A DNA stretch of 64,000 bases from Bradyrhizobium sp. 170 (lineage in GTDB: Bacteria > Pseudomonadota > Alphaproteobacteria > Rhizobiales > Xanthobacteraceae), in NCBI RefSeq assembly GCF_023101085.1, contig NZ_CP064703.1, positions 3,100,001 through 3,164,000 on the forward strand, read 5' to 3'. A program made the position numbers and the translations under genes. Numbering within the stretch: position 1 is the first letter of the stretch; every line of letters starts with the position of its first letter. The notes below the pieces were generated by a model. That model was not told the DNA's origin. It made no database searches and was given only the letters and a program-made list of their open reading frames with translations. Of this stretch, positions 60,570-64,000 are shown in pieces.

Positions 60570-62333
60570 TTGAACGGACAGGTGAGCCGGCGCAGCGAGG
60601 TCATGCGTAGCGTCAATGAGGGGCAGCGCGCGTGGGCCGGCTTGTGGGTCACGCTCCTGCTGGCGATCCTCGGCTTTCTGGTCATCTATCCGATCCTGAT
60701 GCTGCTGCTTGGCGCGCTCACCGACACCAATCCGGTGGTCGAGGGCATCTCGCTCAGTCACCTCTCGGTCACGAACTTCCTCACCGTGCTGGCGAACCCG
60801 AATGTCGCCGAGGCGCTGGCGAATACGTTGATCGCCTGTGGCGGCGGCACCCTGATCGCGGTTGTGATCGGCTTGTTGTTTTCCTGGATCGTGGTCCGCA
60901 CCAATACGCCGTTCAAGGGGGTTATCGCGGCAGCCAGTATTCTGCCGCTGTTCGCGCCGCCGCTGGTCGCGGGCGTCGCATGGGCGATCCTCGGCTCGCC
61001 TAAAACGGGCCTGATCAACACCATGTTCAAATGGATCGGGCTGGACTGGCGCGTCGATTTCTATTCGATGTGGGGCCTGGTGTTCGTGTTCGGCATCTAC
61101 TATGCGCCGTATGTCTACATGTTTACCGCATCGGCCCTGCGTAACATGGACCCCAGCCTGGAAGAGGCCGCCGAGATTTCGGGCGCCAGTGCGTTCGCGA
61201 CACTGTTCACGGTGACGTTTCCGCTGATCATGCCGGCGATCGTCTCGGGCATGCTGCTGTCGTTCATCGTCATGCTCGGGATCTACGGCATTCCGGCGGT
61301 GCTGGGCGCGCCGACCAACCTTGCGGTGCTGACTACCTATATTTTCAAGCTCACCAACTGGTCGCCGCCGCTTTACAATACGGCTGCAGCGGTCGCGATC
61401 ATTCTGATGGTCGTCACCGGCCTGCTCGTGTTCCTGCAGCACAAGGTGCTGAGCGGCCGCAGCTACACCACCGTCGCCGGCAAGGCATTCCGTCCGCGCA
61501 GCCTCGATCTCGGGCGCTGGCGCTGGTTCACCTTCGGCCTTGGCATCGTCTATCTCCTGGTCGTGGTGGTGCTGCCGTCGCTCGCGCTTATCGTCGCGGC
61601 ATTTCGAAAGTTCATGTTCATCCGCGACGTCAGCAGCCTGTTCGACGCCAGGCAGTATTCCCTGATGCATTTTCACAGCATCTTCGACAATCCGCTGACC
61701 ATGCGCTCGATCTATAACTCGGTCGAGGTCGGCATCATCACCGCGGTGGTCGGCGGCGCGCTCGCCTTCGCCATCGGCTACACCATTCACCGCACCCAGG
61801 TAACGGGCCGGCGCTGGATCGACGTGATCTCGACCCTGCCGGTCGCGATCCCCGGCCTCGTGGTCGGCGTCGCCTATCTCTGGGCATGGATCGGCATTCC
61901 CGGCGGCCTCTACGGCACGATCTGGATCCTGGCGCTGGCGTTCATCGCGCGCTTCATGCCGGATACGGTCAAGTCGCTGTCGACCTCGTTCCTGCAGATT
62001 CATCGCGAGCTCGAGGAAGCGGCCTGGGTCTGCGGCAAGGGCGTGCTCGGCACCATCAGGACGATCGTGCTGCCCTTGGCGCGGCCGGGCGTCGTCGCCT
62101 CGATGACGCTGTTGTTCGTGCTGGCGATCCGCGAACTCGGCTCCTCGCTGTTCCTCTACACCAGCAACACCATGGTGATGTCGGTGCTGCTGCTCGACTA
62201 TTACGAAGGCGGAAACCTCGGAAAGACTGCCGCGTTCAGCCTGGTGCAAACCGTTCTGCTCGGCGTTCTCATCGGCGGCGCCAACTGGCTGTCGCGCGGT
62301 GCGGCGCAGGGCAGTGTCGCCCGAACCGGATAA
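60570..62333 (+). CDS. Two-domain ABC transporter permease, ferric iron type
   Basis: 587 residues from a TTG at 60570 with GAGG at 60557-60560; an ATG at 60603 is the alternative. Two BPD_transp_1 halves, each with about six helices and an EAA loop: LEEAAEISGASAFATLFTVT near residue 197 and LEEAAWVCGKGVLGTIRTIV near 480. This fused SfuB/FbpB architecture belongs to importers of ferric iron, phosphonate or related ligands. The binding protein follows after 23 bases. Confidence 0.88.
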   Translation: MNGQVSRRSEVMRSVNEGQRAWAGLWVTLLLAILGFLVIYPILMLLLGALTDTNPVVEGISLSHLSVTNFLTVLANPNVAEALANTLIACGGGTLIAVVIGLLFSWIVVRTNTPFKGVIAAASILPLFAPPLVAGVAWAILGSPKTGLINTMFKWIGLDWRVDFYSMWGLVFVFGIYYAPYVYMFTASALRNMDPSLEEAAEISGASAFATLFTVTFPLIMPAIVSGMLLSFIVMLGIYGIPAVLGAPTNLAVLTTYIFKLTNWSPPLYNTAAAVAIILMVVTGLLVFLQHKVLSGRSYTTVAGKAFRPRSLDLGRWRWFTFGLGIVYLLVVVVLPSLALIVAAFRKFMFIRDVSSLFDARQYSLMHFHSIFDNPLTMRSIYNSVEVGIITAVVGGALAFAIGYTIHRTQVTGRRWIDVISTLPVAIPGLVVGVAYLWAWIGIPGGLYGTIWILALAFIARFMPDTVKSLSTSFLQIHRELEEAAWVCGKGVLGTIRTIVLPLARPGVVASMTLLFVLAIRELGSSLFLYTSNTMVMSVLLLDYYEGGNLGKTAAFSLVQTVLLGVLIGGANWLSRGAAQGSVARTG

Positions 62334-62356
62334 CAAAACGAAGGGGAGGATTGGCT

Positions 62357-63391
62357 ATGACTGGAAGGTTCTTCACCAACATTGCCGCAATCGCCGGCAT
62401 CGCCGGTCTTGCGCTGACATGGAGCGCAGCGGCGCAGGCGCAGGAGTTCGGCTCGCCCGAATTGATTGCGGCGGCGAAGGCCGAAGGCAAGCTGGTGTTC
62501 TACACCGCGAATTTCGCCGAAGTGGAACAGCAGGTCATCAAGGCCTTCAACAAGCGCTTCCCCGAGATCAAGGTCGAGATGGTGCGCGCGCCGGGCGGCC
62601 AGCTCATCACGCGCGTGAAGACCGAGGCCGCGGCCGGCAAATTGATCGCCGACGTGGTCGATCACTCGGACCGTGCGCTGATGCAACCGATGGCGGACAT
62701 GTTCCAGGATTACGCGCCGCCGAACGCCGCCGACTACAATCCCGACGCGCAGATCGCGCCCCAGCTCTGGCCGCGCGCCACGCTGGTATGGTCGATCGCC
62801 TACAACACCGAGCTGGTGAAGAACCCGCCCAAGACCTGGATGGACCTCACCAAGCCCGAATACAACAAATTGACGGGGCAGGTAATCGCACCATCGGGCG
62901 GCACCACATGGACCCGGGTGATGTTCGAACGGCAAGTGCTCGGCGAGGATTATTGGGCCAAGCAGGCTGCGACCCGTCCGGTGCTGTATCCATCGGGCGC
63001 GCCGATGTCGGATTCGCTGGTGCGCGGCGAAATCGCCATGGGGCCTTTGCTCTATAACGCGATTTATCCGAAGCAGAAGGATGGTGCGCCGATCGAGATC
63101 TTCTTCCCGCCGGAAGGTGCGCCGGTCAATCCCTATGCCACAGGCATTCCGAAGACTGCGGCACACCCCAATGCTGCAAAACTGTTTTTGAACTGGTGCC
63201 TGTCGAAAGAGGGGCAGACCTTCATGATCAAGGAGCTAGGCAACCTCACATCACTGAAGGTGCCGCCGGCCTATCCGGAAGGCTTTGATCCCAAAGTCGT
63301 CAAGGTGTGGTTTCCCAAATTCGACGAGTATGTGAAGCTCCACGCGGCCTGGGTGGCCGACTGGAACAAGACCTACGGCTACGCGCAATGA
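62357..63391 (+). CDS. ABC transporter substrate-binding protein, ferric iron/AfuA-like
   Basis: 344 residues from the ATG at 62357, with GGGGAGGA at 62343-62350. Signal peptide about 27 residues ending QAQ. The mature part (ELIAAAKAEGKLVFYTANFA, FNKRFPEIKVEMVRAPGGQL) is the extracellular binding protein type 2 fold used for ferric iron, thiamine and phosphonate uptake. The two-Tyr ferric ligand of FbpA is not evident, so iron is not proven as ligand. Operon with the permease and the ATPase that follows after 16 bases. Confidence 0.88.
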   Translation: MTGRFFTNIAAIAGIAGLALTWSAAAQAQEFGSPELIAAAKAEGKLVFYTANFAEVEQQVIKAFNKRFPEIKVEMVRAPGGQLITRVKTEAAAGKLIADVVDHSDRALMQPMADMFQDYAPPNAADYNPDAQIAPQLWPRATLVWSIAYNTELVKNPPKTWMDLTKPEYNKLTGQVIAPSGGTTWTRVMFERQVLGEDYWAKQAATRPVLYPSGAPMSDSLVRGEIAMGPLLYNAIYPKQKDGAPIEIFFPPEGAPVNPYATGIPKTAAHPNAAKLFLNWCLSKEGQTFMIKELGNLTSLKVPPAYPEGFDPKVVKVWFPKFDEYVKLHAAWVADWNKTYGYAQ

Positions 63392-63407
63392 TCGTCACAA
63401 GGAAACC

Positions 63408-64000
63408 ATGGAACCGATGACGGCAACCCTCGACGTCACCGACCTGCGCAAGCAGTTTGCGATCGGCCGGCCGGCGATCGACGGCGTCAGTTTTGGCGTG
63501 CCGGCCGGCGAGATCGTGGTCCTGCTCGGCCCCTCCGGCTGCGGCAAGACCACGACGCTGCGCTGCGTTGCCGGACTGGAGCATCCGACATCGGGCGAGA
63601 TCAGCATCGCCGGCAGGGTGGTCTCGTCGCCCGAGCGCGGCATTCTGGTGCCGCCGCGGTTGCGCGACCTCGGCATGGTGTTTCAGTCCTATGCGGTGTG
63701 GCCGCATATGACGGTGCGGCAGAACGTGGTCTATCCGCTCAAGCACCGAAAGCTTTCGCGCGCCGACGCCCGTCGCAAGGTCGACGAGGCGCTCGAACTG
63801 GTCGGGCTGTCGGAATATGCCGAACGGCCGGTGGTCGCATTGTCAGGCGGCCAGATGCAGCGCGTGGCGCTGGCGCGCAGCATCGTCTACCGGCCGCAGT
63901 TGCTGCTGCTCGACGAGCCCTTGTCGAACCTCGACGCCAAGCTGCGCCTGCGGCTGCGCGACGATCTTCGCGTGATCCTCAAGCAGACCGGGATGACGGC
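63408..64000 (+). CDS. ABC transporter ATP-binding protein (cut by the window end)
   Basis: Open from the ATG at 63408 to the last base (197 full codons); a second ATG is at 63417. Walker A LLGPSGCGKTTTLRCVAG near residue 39, Q-loop MVFQSYAVWPHMTVRQN near 88, signature ALSGGQMQRVALARSIV near 144 and Walker B LLLLDEPLSNLDAKLRL near 165. It is of the FbpC/PotA type and drives the importer encoded upstream. The rest of the gene lies beyond the window. Confidence 0.92.
   Translation, partial: MEPMTATLDVTDLRKQFAIGRPAIDGVSFGVPAGEIVVLLGPSGCGKTTTLRCVAGLEHPTSGEISIAGRVVSSPERGILVPPRLRDLGMVFQSYAVWPHMTVRQNVVYPLKHRKLSRADARRKVDEALELVGLSEYAERPVVALSGGQMQRVALARSIVYRPQLLLLDEPLSNLDAKLRLRLRDDLRVILKQTGMT

Overview
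The window reads as a stretch of chromosome from a high-GC alphaproteobacterium, most likely Bradyrhizobium or a close relative in the Nitrobacteraceae. The reasons are GC-rich codon use, catabolic gene families typical of that group (HyuAB, single-chain acyl-CoA carboxylase, many orphan periplasmic binding proteins, SBP56, sox genes), and intergenic palindromic repeats (GTAGGGTGGGCAAAG and GTCATTGCGAGC families) that I know from those genomes. No tRNA, rRNA, CRISPR array, transposase or phage gene was seen. The genus is an inference from gene content.

Layout. 1-10.6 kb: end of a sulfonate/taurine-type binding protein, a CmcJ/NvfI-like oxidoreductase, an MFS permease, a class III aminotransferase, hydantoinase/oxoprolinase HyuB-HyuA, an orphan LIV-type binding protein and an enolase-superfamily sugar-acid dehydratase. 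10.8-18.0 kb: an apparent N-heterocycle uptake and hydrolysis locus, with a cytosine-deaminase-like amidohydrolase, an NTF2-like protein, a GntR regulator, a complete NitT/TauT-type ABC importer and a second chlorohydrolase-like amidohydrolase. 18.2-26.8 kb: a 1104-residue single-chain biotin-dependent acyl-CoA carboxylase, then a Baeyer-Villiger monooxygenase divergent from a CYP153-type P450, a GMC oxidoreductase and its small partner. 26.9-31.6 kb: HtrA-like protease, alpha/beta hydrolase, O-acetylhomoserine sulfhydrylase and nicotinate phosphoribosyltransferase.

31.7-44.3 kb plus 50.3-52.4 kb: the most interesting system, a nicotinate catabolic regulon. An aerobic cytochrome-linked nicotinate hydroxylase (nicAB) is joined to the reductive route known from the anaerobe Eubacterium barkeri: 6-hydroxynicotinate reductase (hnr) and, 13 kb further on, enamidase (ena). 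hnr heads a run of genes with a UPF0280 protein (candidate covalent-flavin transferase for Hnr), a DUF1185 protein, a LIV-type ABC importer and a NicR-like MarR regulator. ena is divergent from a ferredoxin-NADP reductase. A shared palindrome, TT(T/C)GTATAC(G/A)AA, lies in both divergent promoter regions (nicA/hnr and ena/fpr) and overlaps or adjoins promoter-like elements, which ties the separated genes into one predicted regulon.

Between these two parts lie a methanethiol oxidase (SBP56) gene with a co-transcribed membrane protein, crotonase gene remnants, a DUF4399 protein, a membrane adenylate cyclase fused to a formylglycine-generating-enzyme-like domain, and an unknown membrane protein. 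52.4-58.8 kb: an eight-gene operon, molybdenum hydroxylase (IorAB-like)-soxE-soxF-soxX-soxY-soxZ-soxA, without soxB or soxCD in view and with a SoxY lacking the usual GGCGG tail. 58.9-64 kb: a DHA2 MFS exporter and a ferric-type ABC importer (permease, binding protein, ATPase cut by the window end).
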